Positions 1-11,838 are shown, counted from the first letter of the stretch. The stretch is 64,000 nucleotides of DNA from Hormiphora californensis (GCA_020137815.1 CM035354.1:372001-436000); one strand, 5' to 3'. Notes: a model not told the origin generated them from the sequence alone. Made by a program: numbers and translations.

Positions 1-99
1 TTGGCGAGCATCGAGTGGCATAGACGTGGGGCGCGAAACCAGTTATCTTGGGTTGTGTGCGCGCGAAACAGCTGTGAAATTCAGCCATGGCCAGCGAAG

Positions 100-182
100 A
101 TTGGCCAATCTATTTGCGCATCCAGCGAAGATTGGCCAATATTGTTGAGGATTCGCGCATTAATGTTTGTAGATTGGCCAAT
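100..182. promoter_or_regulatory. Three palindromic CCAAT-box motifs
   Basis: The 10-mer ATTGGCCAAT occurs at about 100-109, 131-140 and 173-182. Each copy holds two CCAAT boxes on opposite strands. The first two copies share the left flank CAGCGAAG, so part of this is a short tandem duplication. CCAAT palindromes can bind NF-Y, but no gene starts close by, so a promoter role is only a guess. Confidence 0.3.
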
Positions 183-831
183 TTTCACCATAATTGCCCG
201 CGCGACCTTTACTAGGGTAGCTTAAGGAATACCCGCGGTCGCAATTGTAGTGGGAAAACGGTAATGGAAAACAGAGATACGGTATGAAGACACGCAACTG
301 TGGCCAAATGTGGCCACGCATTATGCAAAGTCTGTGTCTTATTACTGTAATTCCATTACGGTAATGCCACTATAACAAGCGGCAGCGATAGCGGCAATTG
401 TAGAAGATATAACTACGCGTTAAAAGGTTGCTTGTGGTGAGAATAGTTTGTTTAAATTATATGTTCTATATTCTAACCCTCCCTAATTTACATTTGTTTC
501 GGGGGGGGGGGGGGTGCACGTGAAACACAGTCTAGCTAGTACATTAGTACGGTGTTCAACAAAAAAAAAGCAAAAGCAAACTGTTTCTTTTAAATGCTGT
601 AAGAAGGGCGCAGGCTTGACCAACCGCAGCGCTAGATCATGCTGAACAAGTGAACTTGACTAGTTTAGTACCCAAGTAAATCTAAGTAAAAAGAATGGCC
701 CCGATTTACCTGAACCCCGATTTACCGTCTAAAAATATGTTCGAAATAGGGGTCGAAATGAGTGGTGCAATTAGTTAATTGATACTGTCATATCTCTGCG
801 GATGAGATACAGAAACCATTTGGGGAGAGAT

Positions 832-965
832 GTTGGTCGCGCGCGTTCAACTCTGTACCACATGAAGCAGGGTATTTCGCGAAACTTCGAACTTTACCGC
901 GAAACTTCAAACCGCGAAACTTCAGTGTGTTTCGCGAGGTTGAGAGTTGAACGTGCGCGACCAAC
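832..965. repeat. Hairpin repeat with GCGAAACTT iterations in its loop
   Basis: A 23-base arm at 832-854 (starting GTTGGTCGCG) is matched in inverse at 943-965 with one mismatch. The interior repeats a GCGAAACTTC-like unit about three times. The form is that of a short inverted-repeat element; no coding signal is seen. Confidence 0.55.
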
Positions 966-969
966 CTCA

Positions 970-2890
970 GTGTGTCTCCCGTCTTTTGGTAGCGTTGGAA
1001 AGGTCTGAAGACCCATCCAACGCAACCAAAATCAAGTCGTTATCTTAGGAGGAACCGGAAACTTGAATTTCGATTTGTGAGACGCAGTGAGTATGTCTAG
1101 TAATCCCAGTGCTGACAATATCGGTAGACCCCCTTTTTCGATTGTTTTTTTCTGACGACAAAACATCTTGAAAAAAATGATAAATCGAAAAAATACGAAA
1201 GACGAAAAGTTTTGGGTATCTTGTCGACCTTTAAATTGCTTGTTGAGTAAGACAACAAAGATGACTAGAATCAGCAAGTAGACAGAGCTTGAATTTTACA
1301 TTCCAACTCTACAGCTGGACCTAAAGATTCGAATCCTGGAGCTCCTTTACAAATGTTCGAGTGTGTGTAAGCACTATTACATAACACATCGACCAGATGC
1401 AGTGCAGTGTGGAGTGGCTATAAATACTTGAGTAATGTAGATGCGTGCAGCATGCCTGTAAAGCACTAAAGTCAAATTTCAAACTGACTTTCATCGCATT
1501 TATTTACAACCTAAATGGGCTACAAATTATGTATTCTCACTGGTGTATGCAGCACACAGTGTATGGTATGTAGTTGGTTGTATGATATAACTATAAGGGG
1601 TTGTTATGATGATTGCTGGTGACCATGGCAACCAATCACTCAGATTGGTTTCATCTCTTTTGGTGCGATGAATGCTAGAGATCTGATAATGCATATATAT
1701 CGCACTCTCATATCATCACACCGCTGATATTGAGAGATCAAGAATTATAATGAAGGGATATTATCGAGAAAGGGATCGTAATTACGATTAATAGAGCTAG
1801 CTGAGAAGATCATTCACGAGAGTTAGTATTGATATTTTTACATGGTACAATCTCCTAGGGTGCGCTAAGTTTCGTGTGCGATTGTGCGAACACAGAGCCG
1901 GGTGCCAAAGTTGGACCATATAAATAAAAAAGCGATGAATGTCAATGGCAGTGTGTACGTAACACTACAAAGAGGTAGAGAGAGAATAAGTAAATTGAAG
2001 CTTTGACCTCTAGCTCTCCGTCGCAGAGCCTCGGTCCGATGCGGCTCTTAATAGTCTATAGAAAAGTGTGCACTATTGTGTGTTCAGATTAACAGGTAGC
2101 ACAGGTCAACTATTTTCCGATTCGAGTAGTCTTCATTCTTCATTCGTGAAACCCCGAGTGCCGAAGATTTATCGCATAGTTTTTTGGGAGTCCATTCCTG
2201 ATTCCCATCTAATAACTGAATCCAATTCAAATTTCTATTATTCCACACATTTTCTATTGAATTTACAGCGGCCCATGTGTGTGTTATAAGCTGTGTGTAA
2301 CTAGGGGTTGCTGCTAGTGTGCTAACTAAGTTGGAACCACTATAATAAGAGGGAGATGAACCCAGCTGGTGCAACATGTGTGTGTCAAGATCTGTCCACC
2401 ACGACTGACACCATTAAACAACGTGATTGTCCTAATTTTAATTCTGCACCTTTTGTCACACCGCTGCGAACTTGTCTATACTCTATTATTAGTGTTGGAT
2501 GCGACAAATCTTACAGGCTAATAGGCTTAAAAATTAGTGTTACTGTGTAATTGTAATCGGGTAAATGTGTTCAAATATTCTATATAGGTTGGTTACTTCG
2601 ACGCGCTTAATCTAGGTTTATAAGGTTCTCCGCAAATTAAGTTTTTAGAAAAAGTTATATTCAGAATAATATAACCACAAGGCAACTATACCTTCGAATT
2701 GAGACAAAGTGAGAGTAGCTGTGCAGACTGTACAATAAATCCATGTCACGCGATTGTTAATATACCATACACACTGATCTATTCTCCCGTAACAACTTCC
2801 CATCCCCCCTCTCTCAATACAACATTACAACAGCAGAACTTCTTTGAATGGGGTAATTTGTATTCCGCGTGTTTTGGCAATCATCCAATT
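970..2890. other. Intergenic stretch, no supported gene
   Basis: Only short overlapping ORFs without recognisable motifs or splice context. It contains one copy (about 1240) of a dispersed 12-mer, TTGTTGAGTAAG, discussed in the findings. Confidence 0.6.
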
Positions 2891-2894
2891 CCTT

Positions 2895-2895
2895 G

Positions 2896-2972
<77 letters not shown>

Positions 2973-3027
2973 TCTTTCCCTCTCTCTCTGATCTTTCTCT
3001 CTCTCCCTCTATCTTTTATTATTCTCT
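2895..3027 (+). repeat. (CT)n microsatellite
   Basis: Nearly pure CT dinucleotides with a few interruptions at the 3' end. The predicted Ser-Leu or Arg-Glu peptides on either strand are artefacts of the repeat. Confidence 0.95.
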
Positions 3028-3029
3028 CT

Positions 3030-3770
3030 CCCAACTACAAGTTATTCGCAACAATCAAGTAATAAGGGGTTACTCAACAAAACTTTAGCATATAAATGTC
3101 AACTGCGATAAAGATCAACCAATTTCTTTATCCAAACTATTGTCAAACTCAGAACACCAAGTTAAAAAACGCTTGTTGAGTAAGTTGTTGAGTTACTCAA
3201 CAAAAAAACGCAGTTCCAGAACATCAAGTCAAAAGGGTTGATAAGAGTTTGTACTTCTTACACAAGCGTGAGCTTACAGAAATGTGTGTGATCTGCTGCC
3301 TAGCGGTTGTGTGCAAAATATCTATGCAAACGCCAAACATCTATTCGGTAAATGGTGAGTGCATTGCGAATTAATAAAATAGTTTAGTAACACCTGGACT
3401 CGGCGTGCCTGGTGAAATTTTAACACGGCCTAGATGCTGAGGGTCTATAATAGCAGCAAGTGTAACATCGTAACGACAACATGAACAATATATTGTGATC
3501 ACAATTGTGATTGTGGTATTTAATACCTTCCTTTTTAACTTGTTGGCAGATTACGTCATACCGATTATGCGTCAATGGAAGATAAGATGACGCGTGTGTA
3601 GAGAATGTAACTGCATGTCAGTCGGTTGTCGAAGAAATAACCCGTAAAATGCATAGCTATAACGAAGACTCAGTCGTGTAGTATGACTATGCCACGTCAT
3701 TCGGATGCAATATATTTCTACCATAAATTATGTGCACCAGTCCTGTACCAAACCTACAAAGTCAAATTAT
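3030..3770. other. Intergenic stretch with repeated GTTGAGTAA motifs
   Basis: No gene is supported. Copies of TTGTTGAGTAAG and its complement lie around 3071-3210, one pair forming a small palindrome. Confidence 0.5.
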
Positions 3771-3777
3771 TCCTAAT

Positions 3778-3972
3778 TCAAATTATATTGTTCCTCTCTG
3801 CATCTTTTATAAAACTACCCACGGGGTGTGCCACTGCATCAAGCAGTTTGATAGCCCACCCGGCAACTGCAATGTCCCTATATTGTTTAGCTTTCGTTGA
3901 CATAGCAATCTCACCAAGCTTGTACCATATATCACAATCCAGCCGCGTTATTGAGTACTGCATGCCTTGCAT
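3778..3972 (-). CDS. Coding-looking fragment, unrecognised
   Basis: A 64-codon minus-strand frame with normal amino-acid composition, ending in TGA. It is preceded on the minus strand by an acceptor-like TTCTTCATTCAG, so it could be a last exon rather than a gene start. Lys/Ala-rich helical stretches are visible, with no family motif. Its 5' end lies about 95 bases from the SURF4-like ATG on the other strand, so any upstream exon would have to overlap that gene. A decayed gene fragment or chance ORF is equally possible. Confidence 0.25.
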   Translation of the reverse strand: MQGMQYSITRLDCDIWYKLGEIAMSTKAKQYRDIAVAGWAIKLLDAVAHPVGSFIKDAERNNII

Positions 3973-4066
3973 AGCCTGAATGAAGAATCAATCAATCAAG
4001 AAAGAAAGAAAGTCTCAATCAATCAAAAAAGTCTCTTATTAACTCTCTGGTTTAGTTACAGCTAGG

Positions 4067-7000
4067 ATGGATTTAGAGACGGCTATTGGGAAAGACACCG
4101 TTGTGAAGATGGAAGATATTGCTGAGAGGGTGGTAAGAGTGGTTCGGCCATACTCTCGACCTATAGCTAAGGTAAGTCCTGCCATACTCTCAACCTATAG
4201 CTAAGGTAAGTCTGGCCCGGTTTACCGCGGTGGCCCCAGTTCACAATTGGTGACGCAGTCACCCTTACAACTTCCGTGCGTGGTAGTCAGTAGTACGGCA
4301 AAACGAAGCCCGCGAAAGTTCAAAATGCTTTGCCGGCCCATTATATACTGTTAAAATCCATATATTCCGAGCAGCCCGGTAAATCAGGGCCTCCGACATG
4401 TAAATAACACGAAGTACAGTTTTACCAATATAATTACACGAGCTCAACTGAATCTCCACACACCAATGATTTAACACACACTATAATACAGGTGAGTAGT
4501 TTGTTTTTCCACATCCTCATGGCTGCCCTTCTCATATTCGAATTTGAGAATGCCTCTTACTTCCTGGGGAGACAACTCGGATTGGTGTCGTACAAGCCGA
4601 AACTAATGAAAAACGAAGAAGGTAATTTCTTTGGCTGTGAGGGGATCGCCCTGTGGGCGCGTGAACAGGGGGCGAGACGTGCCCAAGTAATTTCTCGGTA
4701 ATATCTGATCCCAGTAATACTTTTATTATTAAGTAATTCAACAAAAATTCTCTATTACAGGTAGAGTTCTCGGGGCGGAAGGTTATTCAGCCACGTTTTC
4801 ATCTCGTTTGGTGGTCCTGGCCATCATTCTCACCCGGGTAATCCCCCTGGGTCTGATATTCCAGAAGAAACATATTGTGTGGTCATGCGTTGCTCTCAGC
4901 AGCTTTCCAATGCTAATTGTAAGTGTTGCATCATAGTAGAGTACTATTAGTAGTCTACTAATCTACTATTAGTAGAGTACGATATGAATAATATTTTAAA
5001 CTTTGAAACACATTTGCATTATTAGGAAAAAATGAAATCGCCCGAGTCACCCAATGAACTATTGAAATGTCTCGCGATATATCACCTGTATAAACCCTCT
5101 CTCTCTAGGCAGTATTGTACGTGGTTGAACGTCCCACGCTCATGGCCTTCTTCACCGTATTCACATGTCTTAGCCTCGTCGGATCCACTACTATGTTGGT
5201 GGCTGAGACCTTTGAGGAGACCAATGTTTACCTGGCGGGGTTACCCTCCCTGGGAATGAACAGGACGATGAGTCTTGCTCAGCTGCTGGCACGGGTCAAC
5301 CTCGTTCTAACTCTGTTCGGGGTAATTATATTATGGGGTCAACCTGGTTCTAACTCTCTTTGGGGTAATTATATGTAGTAGCTTAGTACCAATTCTCGTG
5401 GAATGTGTTGGTATAGGGGATCAATGGATCATCCTGGTATAATGGATTGGGACATTGGTAGATGGGACTGGGAAGTGGGAAGGGTGAAGCTGCATCTAGC
5501 GCGAGCAAAAAAATTTTTAGGAATTTTAATTCACACATTTACCTGGCAGTATTTTCCCGATATCTCTCCCCCAGGTCCACATGATCTATCTCCACATGAT
5601 AGCGGAGAATAAGGTCATATTCTGGTTACAACTCCTTCTGGTAGTACCCCTGGTTCTTTGTGTGGTTGTAGGATATAAAACCAGGCTGGCTGCCGTTATT
5701 GTGGCTGCCTGGCTACTCCTTGTTTCCCTGGTCTCCTATCCCTTCTACCTTCACCTGGCACACGGACGAACTTGGGGGTGAGTTGCAGTTTGGGGTGAGT
5801 TGGGGTGGGTGAGTTTTTATATTCTCCCCGCCCTTTTTTGAACAGCTATCAATTCCATAGTATTTTGTTGAGTAAGTTACGGTACTATAACGGTATCGTG
5901 GTTAAGTTTACTAATCCAAATATGGTCAGCTCCACAACAAAACTCTCCCACCCAATTTGTCAACCCTTGCTCGACCGTTTTTCGTTACACCATCTCCCTA
6001 AACCGATCTCTCCCCCTCTCTGGTAGGTTTTGGATGGAAGCTGCCCTGTTTAGTGTGAATATGCAAGCTGTTGGTTCTCTAACCATGATCGCTATCTTAG
6101 GTGAGTACATTGACTTGCATCAGACCTTTTATCACGCTGGTGTCTGGATCAGTTATTATCAGACAGGAGCCATGTACTCGCCATTTTGATTTGGGGCATG
6201 CTATTTATTGGGCTCTCTATTAACGATTTGAGATGACTTTAAAAGCTGGGGTTATATTGTGGTTATGATTAACTGACCGAATCATGAAATACTGGTCCCT
6301 GATTGGCTGATAACCAGTCACGTGACCTAAATAACGAGTTCTGATTGGTTCCTGGTTATGATTAACTGACCGATGGTTGCTGATTAGCTCCGTGATAAAT
6401 CGTGGAGCGTGGTCAAATGAACAAAAATATAGAAAGTGAGACTAGAGAGAGAACGGGAGAAATAAGAGAGAAAATAAGAGAGACAGAGAGAAAATAAGCT
6501 AGATTTGAGTTAAAGTCTCAGTAAGATGGGTATAGTTAGGTGTGAAAAGGCTGCAGGTATGAGCTGCTTTGGTTAATCAAATCCTCTAAAAGCCCAATAG
6601 ACCAGGTTTATTGCCTTTACCCTGCACACACACAGAAACATATATAATAGTGCAGTCCCGGTGTCCCGATTTTTTTTCACGCCTGGAATTTTCATTTTGG
6701 GAGCTCGTTTTGCTGCAGGAATTTTACTATTTGCTGCAGTCATTGAGTCATGGATAGGGATTTTACCGTCCTAAAATACCCCGGCAGTCCCAGTACCCCT
6801 AACATTGGAATATTTCCCTACTGCAGTCCCTATAAGGTTGGAATATTCCTTGGAATATTCCATTCTTGCAGTGCCTGCTGCAGTGCCTGCTGCAGCAGTG
6901 GAAATTCCTTGGAATATTCCACTAAGGGACTGCAACAGTGACTATAACGATCTCACCCCTTTGTAAAGCTATTGGGAGAAAAGAGAGCTATGTTAAAGTA

Positions 7001-7454
7001 TGAATCTCTCTTTTCTTCCCCTTCCCTGCTGCAGTGCTGCAGCGACTGCAGAGATGGAAAATTCCGAGAAAATTCCACTCGGGTACTGCAACAGTGACTA
7101 TAACGATCTCACCCCTTTGTAAAGCTATGGGGGAAAAAGAGAGCTATGTTAAAGTATGAATCTCTCTTTTCTTTCCCCTTCCCCCTTACTCGACTGTTGT
7201 CGGTGCATTACGCACAACTGGGGCATGCCCCAACATATTCTATCTCTCTGTTACACACTGTTAACACTGCAGCACTGCTGTATCTCTGTGTGTAAGTATG
7301 GGAAATATCTTCTGCTGCAGCAGCAGCTGCTGCTGCAGTCCCCCAATATTTTTTCATTTTGCTGCAAGGATTTTGTTTTGCTGCAGAATTTTTGCATTTA
7401 TCTTTCCTTCATATTCCAGAGATCGGGACACTGGGAGTGCAGTGGGGAAGTTAG
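4067..7454 (+). CDS. SURF4: SURF4-family ER cargo receptor (multi-exon)
   Basis: Exons 4067-4171, 4492-4621, 4761-4918, 5109-5321, 5575-5777 and 6027-6100 join in frame with GT-AG introns; a short last exon at 7420-7454 ending in TAG is tentative. The total is 306 codons with it, against 269 residues in human SURF4. SURF4 proteins are multi-pass ER/early-secretory membrane proteins that load soluble cargo into COPII vesicles. Visible support: the N-terminal MEDIAERVVRVVRPYSRP resembles the family's EDFADQFLRVTKQYLPH region. Hydrophobic segments follow in the expected order. The segment VGYKTRLAAVIVAAWLLLV matches the conserved GFKTKLAALTLVVWL region, and LAGLPSLG plus an LLARVNLVL segment match the loop and helix before it. 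The lysine-rich ER-retrieval tail is not seen in my last exon, so the C-terminus is doubtful. The donors of exons 1 and 4 are tandemly duplicated. Confidence 0.8.
4147..4214 (+). repeat. Duplicated splice donor at SURF4-like exon 1
   Basis: The last 25 bases of exon 1 and its GTAAGT donor are repeated after 34 bp (copies from 4147 and 4181). The second copy differs by one base in the exon part and keeps a usable GTAAGT. Confidence 0.85.
4239..4310. repeat. Short palindromic MITE-like repeat, family C
   Basis: GGTGACGCAGTCACC followed by a GC-rich segment ending ACGAAGCCCGCG. It closely resembles 42215-42280 and is related to copies at 34009, 40378, 50594 and 61098. It lies in SURF4-like intron 1. 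Confidence 0.45.
5295..5378 (+). repeat. Duplicated splice donor at SURF4-like exon 4
   Basis: The exon 4 end (GTCAACCTCGTTCTAACTCT) with its GTAATTATA donor recurs 43 bp downstream (from 5338) with a few substitutions. The downstream copy keeps a GTAATT donor. Confidence 0.8.
6250..6410. repeat. hAT-type MITE copy (diverged)
   Basis: It shares about 80 bases (from GACCGAATC to TTCTGATTGG) with copies at 33753 and 47224. Here both ends carry related GTTATGATTAACTGACCGA sequence, so the copy is rearranged. It sits in the intron before the tentative last SURF4-like exon. Confidence 0.6.
6840..7190 (+). repeat. CTGCAG-rich block with a duplicated ~100 bp segment
   Basis: A segment containing ACAGTGACTATAACGATCTC and GAGAGCTATGTTAAAGTATG occurs at about 6934-7020 and 7090-7180. 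The flanks are rich in CTGCAG and GGAATATTCC palindromes. It is intronic or 3' of the SURF4-like gene. Confidence 0.75.
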
Positions 7455-7800
7455 TTAACCCCTTACACAACTCCCTTTCTCGGTTATTCAGTGGGAGTTA
7501 TGAGGTATTATACACTCTACTGCAATATATATATTGTGTATTTTTCCCTCTTCTAACAATTATCAGCCTGTCAACTGACAGGGTAACACGTTGAAATGTG
7601 GATCCGTACAATAGAGAGAGGATTGTATTTTTCCAATTTTTATCTCCAAGTGGCTCCATGTTTCTGGCCCACCCTGTATAATAGTTCAGTGGGGAAGTTA
7701 GTTAACCCCTTACACAGCTCCCTAGTTCTCGGTTATTGAGCGGGAGTTATGAGGTATTATACACTCTACTGCAATATATATATATTGTGTATTTTTCCGC
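7440..7800 (+). repeat. Direct duplication of ~115 bp
   Basis: CAGTGGGGAAGTTAGTTAAC and the following ~100 bases (ending in an AT run and GTGTATTTTTCC) recur from about 7688. The first copy overlaps the tentative last SURF4-like exon, so its stop codon would be duplicated downstream. Confidence 0.7.
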
Positions 7801-7965
7801 GCTCCAGCTTCCCCTCAGATTCAGACGATCTATTTGAGATCAGATTCCACATGGAATGTCCCTTGAAAATCCTAGCTGTTTTGTCTTGTTTTATTATGCA
7901 GTAACTATGACTTGATTGGTGGGGAGACTTTTTTGCTTAGGATCTCAATACAACCAGTCTGCTTT

Positions 7966-7997
7966 CTCTCTCTCTTTCTCTCTCTCTATTTTCCTCA

Positions 7998-8037
<40 letters not shown>
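7966..8037 (+). repeat. (CT)n microsatellite upstream of the aminopeptidase gene
   Basis: A CT tract interrupted by ATTTTCCTCATA, ending about 165 bases before the aminopeptidase ATG. Confidence 0.9.
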
Positions 8038-8039
<2 letters not shown>

Positions 8040-8203
8040 ATTATTTGCTTGTCCCCTCTCTATTGTATGTGTGCTGCAGGCGCGTGTACCTAGTCTGAAA
8101 ACAAAGCTTTTAGTAATTGAACCGCCACCACACCATGTCTTATTCCCAGCAGGATTCCCATTGTATGTAAGATGGTGTAGCAGCACTGACAACACTCTCA
8201 GTA

Positions 8204-10765
8204 ATGTTGTCATGTTTCTCTCTGCTCCTGCTCCTTCTTCATCTTACTGCCGGTCAGTATGGGGACCTTCCAACTCATATCCAGCCCCTCTCCTACGACC
8301 TGTACCTTGACACCAACTTTGACACGTGGAAATACGAGGGTATCGTGAAGATCGTAGTGGATGTATCAAAGGCGGGGGATAAAGTTCTCAAACTACACGC
8401 CAAGGAGGGGGTTGAGATCAAGAAGATGGAGTTGAGGGATGCCAAGGGGAACAGAATTCAAAATCTCAAAGTGGGAGAAAGACAGAGTCTGAGTAAGGAT
8501 TTGTTGGTGTTAAAGTTAGATAAAGCCCTGGTGAAGGGGAGGTATGAAGTGTTCAGTGAGTTTAGTGGGACAGTATCAGCAGCTCTCACGGGATACTACA
8601 GAACAGGATATAAGTACAAAGGAGAGTTCATCAAGATGGCATCAACGCATCTCTCTCCAGATAAATCTCGGACTGTTTTCCCGTCTTTTGATGAGCCCCG
8701 ATTTAGGTCAACATTCGTGCTAACCCTAGTACATCCCAGCAGTCTTACAGCTATTTCCAACATGCCAGTGGATAAGAAGGTAAAACTAAAGGATGGCCGG
8801 ACCCGGACATCTTTTAAAAAGACACCTGGCATGTCAACTTATCTTCTAGCTTGGGTGCAGCACAATTTTATCTTCGGAGAGAAAGATATCGAGGGAGTGA
8901 GGCTGCGGCATTATGTCCGTCCCACTCACCCGGAAGCCATCGCTGAACGTCTGGAGCTCGTCGGTAAGGCCCTAAAGTACTTCAATAACTTCTTCGATAT
9001 ACCCTATCCTCTGCCCAAACTGGACACCATCGGGATCCCAAACTACCCGGTGGGGGGAATGGAGAACTGGGGCCTCATCACCCTAAACGAAGTGAGAGGA
9101 ATTGAAGCTCCTGAGGATAGATTCGGAACGGACGAGGTGTCATATCGGAACCTCCTCACTCACGAGGTGAGTCACATGTGGTTTGGTAACCTAGTAACCA
9201 TGAAGTGGTGGAATGACTTGTGGTTGAAGGAAGGAATGGCATCTTACCTGAGTTACCCGTGTGCCGGGGCCATCTTCAAGGACCTAAACATGGATGATTT
9301 CCTGATGAAAGAGAACTGGCAGGAGGGAATGATGGCGGATGATATGATAACATCCCACCCAGTCAGAATGAACATTAAATCCACCAGGCAGATCACCCAG
9401 ATATTTGATAAGATCACGTACAGCAAGGGGGCTGCAGTGTTGTATATGTTGAGAGATGTGATGGGGGAAGAGAATTTCAAAAAGGGTATGACTCACTTCC
9501 TGAACACCTATAAGTTTAGTATCGCCGAGTACAGTGGCTTGTTGACTAGTTTTGTTAAGTTCACCGATGAGCCAAAGACTGTTTCTCGATTCATGGACAC
9601 ATTCATTCTCCAGAAAAACTTCCCCTTGGTTACGGTCGAGGTGCTGTCAGATACCAAGATTAAGCTCACCCAAAGCCGGTATGTGAGGAAGAGCGGGGTA
9701 AAGGTGAAGGACGATAAGTCCCCTTTTAACTACTCCTGGTACGTGCCGATCAACATTGTGGCAGATACCTTCACAGTCACACAGCATATCTGGTTGAAGG
9801 GTAATGAACTAGTGCTGACGCTCCCTAAGAAGTTCTCCTGGCTGAAGCTGAACATAGAGGGCCGGCACATGTTTGTAACCCACTACCCTGCCAAACTACG
9901 GGCTGCCCTTCTGAAGCAGCTTGCCAAGAGCACCATCACCAAAAAAGAACTCAACCCACGGGAGAGATCCCACGTGTACGCTGAGATGTATCAAGCAGCC
10001 CAAATGAATCTCATCTCCTACGCCACTGTCCTGGAGACGACGACCCTCCTGCGGAGAGAGAGCCATTTCCTACCGTGGAGGATAACATATTACTTCCTGA
10101 AACGGCTCCGAATCTTCCTGCCCGGGGAGTATCACACATGCCTGCGAAGGTACGTTATCTCTCTCCTTAGGCCACAGTGGAGGAAGGTTCGGCGGATGGC
10201 CCACGAGTCCCGGGAACACCAGATCATGTTCGAGAATTTCTTCCTATACAGTAGAAGGTTCAGAAGAACTGCTGAGAACGTTCGAGCTAAGAATGATGAG
10301 CTGATGGCAGCTATTAACCGTTATAAGAACGCCTCTAAAGTGGACCGTGCCGACATTGATGTGTTCCTTGCGACCAATGACTCGGAGCAGGTTGAAATGA
10401 TTGGAAACACCGTGTTGGAGTACCCCTCCACGCAGCCATCCAGGATGCTGGAATTCATCAATACTTACAGTGAGAGGGCCCCCGGTGCAGTTTGGAAGGT
10501 CTATAAGACCCATTACACCACATATGACCGGTACTTTGGCCTGTCCCAGTTCATCTATGCTGGTGCGTTGAAAACAATGGCGAAACATCAAAAGGACCCG
10601 GAGACTATCAGTGAAATTGTGGCTTTCTTTGAGAAGCACACTGCGAGAAGTGGCGAGCTTGGACTAAGAAATGGGCTTGAGATTGCGCTGTTTAGAATTC
10701 AGTTTAGAAAGACAGCGGTGCCTGACATTGTAAAGTATCTGAAGAGTAAGGGCCATTGCAAATAA
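8204..10765 (+). CDS. Secreted M1-family zinc aminopeptidase (853 aa)
   Basis: A single uninterrupted 853-codon frame. The first ~18 residues form a signal peptide (Met, then a Leu-rich core ending near ALTAG-like LTAGQYG), which supports the start at 8204. M1 enzymes remove N-terminal amino acids from peptides. The substrate-anchoring GGMEN is at residues 284-288. The zinc site HEVSH is at 320-324, followed after exactly 18 residues by the third ligand Glu343 (in LKEG). The Tyr in TYSKGAA (406) matches the transition-state tyrosine. The C-terminal ~320 residues fit an ERAP1-C-like helical domain. There is no C-terminal membrane helix, so secretion or ER-lumen residence is likelier than ANPEP-type membrane anchoring. 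The closest relatives would be ANPEP/ERAP/puromycin-sensitive types; the subfamily is not decided. Lack of introns among intron-bearing neighbours could reflect retroposition or lineage-specific intron loss. Confidence 0.95.
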   Translation: MLSCFSLLLLLLHLTAGQYGDLPTHIQPLSYDLYLDTNFDTWKYEGIVKIVVDVSKAGDKVLKLHAKEGVEIKKMELRDAKGNRIQNLKVGERQSLSKDLLVLKLDKALVKGRYEVFSEFSGTVSAALTGYYRTGYKYKGEFIKMASTHLSPDKSRTVFPSFDEPRFRSTFVLTLVHPSSLTAISNMPVDKKVKLKDGRTRTSFKKTPGMSTYLLAWVQHNFIFGEKDIEGVRLRHYVRPTHPEAIAERLELVGKALKYFNNFFDIPYPLPKLDTIGIPNYPVGGMENWGLITLNEVRGIEAPEDRFGTDEVSYRNLLTHEVSHMWFGNLVTMKWWNDLWLKEGMASYLSYPCAGAIFKDLNMDDFLMKENWQEGMMADDMITSHPVRMNIKSTRQITQIFDKITYSKGAAVLYMLRDVMGEENFKKGMTHFLNTYKFSIAEYSGLLTSFVKFTDEPKTVSRFMDTFILQKNFPLVTVEVLSDTKIKLTQSRYVRKSGVKVKDDKSPFNYSWYVPINIVADTFTVTQHIWLKGNELVLTLPKKFSWLKLNIEGRHMFVTHYPAKLRAALLKQLAKSTITKKELNPRERSHVYAEMYQAAQMNLISYATVLETTTLLRRESHFLPWRITYYFLKRLRIFLPGEYHTCLRRYVISLLRPQWRKVRRMAHESREHQIMFENFFLYSRRFRRTAENVRAKNDELMAAINRYKNASKVDRADIDVFLATNDSEQVEMIGNTVLEYPSTQPSRMLEFINTYSERAPGAVWKVYKTHYTTYDRYFGLSQFIYAGALKTMAKHQKDPETISEIVAFFEKHTARSGELGLRNGLEIALFRIQFRKTAVPDIVKYLKSKGHCK

Positions 10766-11195
10766 TGTGTGTACGTGTTCATGTATGTGTTCATGTATGT
10801 GTTTATGAATATGTATAATGTGTTTGAAACACTGTTTCGCTGATCTACAATTCGATCCAAGTTCGGTGTTTGTTGTACCTGCTGTGCATGAACTGAAAAA
10901 AGATACATGCTGCTCACTCTCAACCATTTCACTATTGATTTGAAAGAGCTGGATATGATGAACCTTAAATCACATTTGGAGCTGGACATATGCTGGAGCG
11001 CTCTGCAGTTGTTAACATTTGGCTGGAAGTGTTCTTTAGCGATATGATATTCCGTTATAATACACAGGTGCCGGAGTGTACAGTGTCGACCATGCAAAGG
11101 ATCTGTAATGTGGAAACTGGGAGATCAGCTTTTGGTGAAATTTAACACAAATTGTTTTAATAATTTTAACAAGAATGAATCGTCATTATTTGAAA

Positions 11196-11697
11196 CTAGT
11201 AGGCCCGTTCGCCCTACGGGCGAATTTCGGGGAAATGGTAGCTGGATTAGGGAACGCTGACATCACATGCACCATCCGTTCCTAGCCTCTCTCACTTTCT
11301 CCCTACCCATGTTGTTGTACGCTCTGGGCTTCCTGACAATGTCAAGGTGCGAATTTAAGAGATCAATGTCATGGAGGTGCAGTGCTGTTCCAGAAACTCA
11401 TCACGTGAAAACTTCGCCGCTATGTAGCCGATTCGGAGATTTCTATATTCGACTGGAGTAATCACCCTTGGGCGACGTTGGGTAAAGCTATCCGTAGTCG
11501 TTGTCCGTTGATTGGCTCGCTTGAACACGTTGGCGTAATCTGTCATATTCTCTAGCCTGCTCCCTGACAGCAGCAGATCTTCTGGACCTATATAACCGTT
11601 GCCGAATAGCGCTTGGGGTGGAAGAGCTAGACATCAGGACAGAAGTAAAAGAATGCACGTGCAGAATTGAATTGGCCCTTGGTACCCAAAACTGCAA
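11196..11697 (-). mobile_element. Helitron-like remnant (3' end plus N-terminal ORF piece)
   Basis: Read on the minus strand, a 7-bp-stem hairpin TTCGCCC-GTA-GGGCGAA (11208-11224) is followed eight bases later by CTAG and then T. That is the classic Helitron 3' terminus (GC hairpin, then CTRR, inserted before T). About 270 bases inside it, a minus-strand 69-codon frame (11488-11697) has an Arg-rich RQRLYRSRRSA...REYDRLR segment like the N-termini of animal Helitron proteins. No Rep or helicase domain is present, so this is an internally deleted copy. The 5' TC end was not located. Confidence 0.42.
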
Positions 11698-11838
11698 CTG
11701 GGAGTGAGGTTTCTAAGTTGCTCTAATAATTGCACGTGCAGGTGTAGTTGCTAGGTGATGTAGCACTGACAATTTGAATAGTAAGTATAAGTATGATGTT
11801 TACACTTAAATCTCCGACAGCTCATTTAGTCCTATGAC

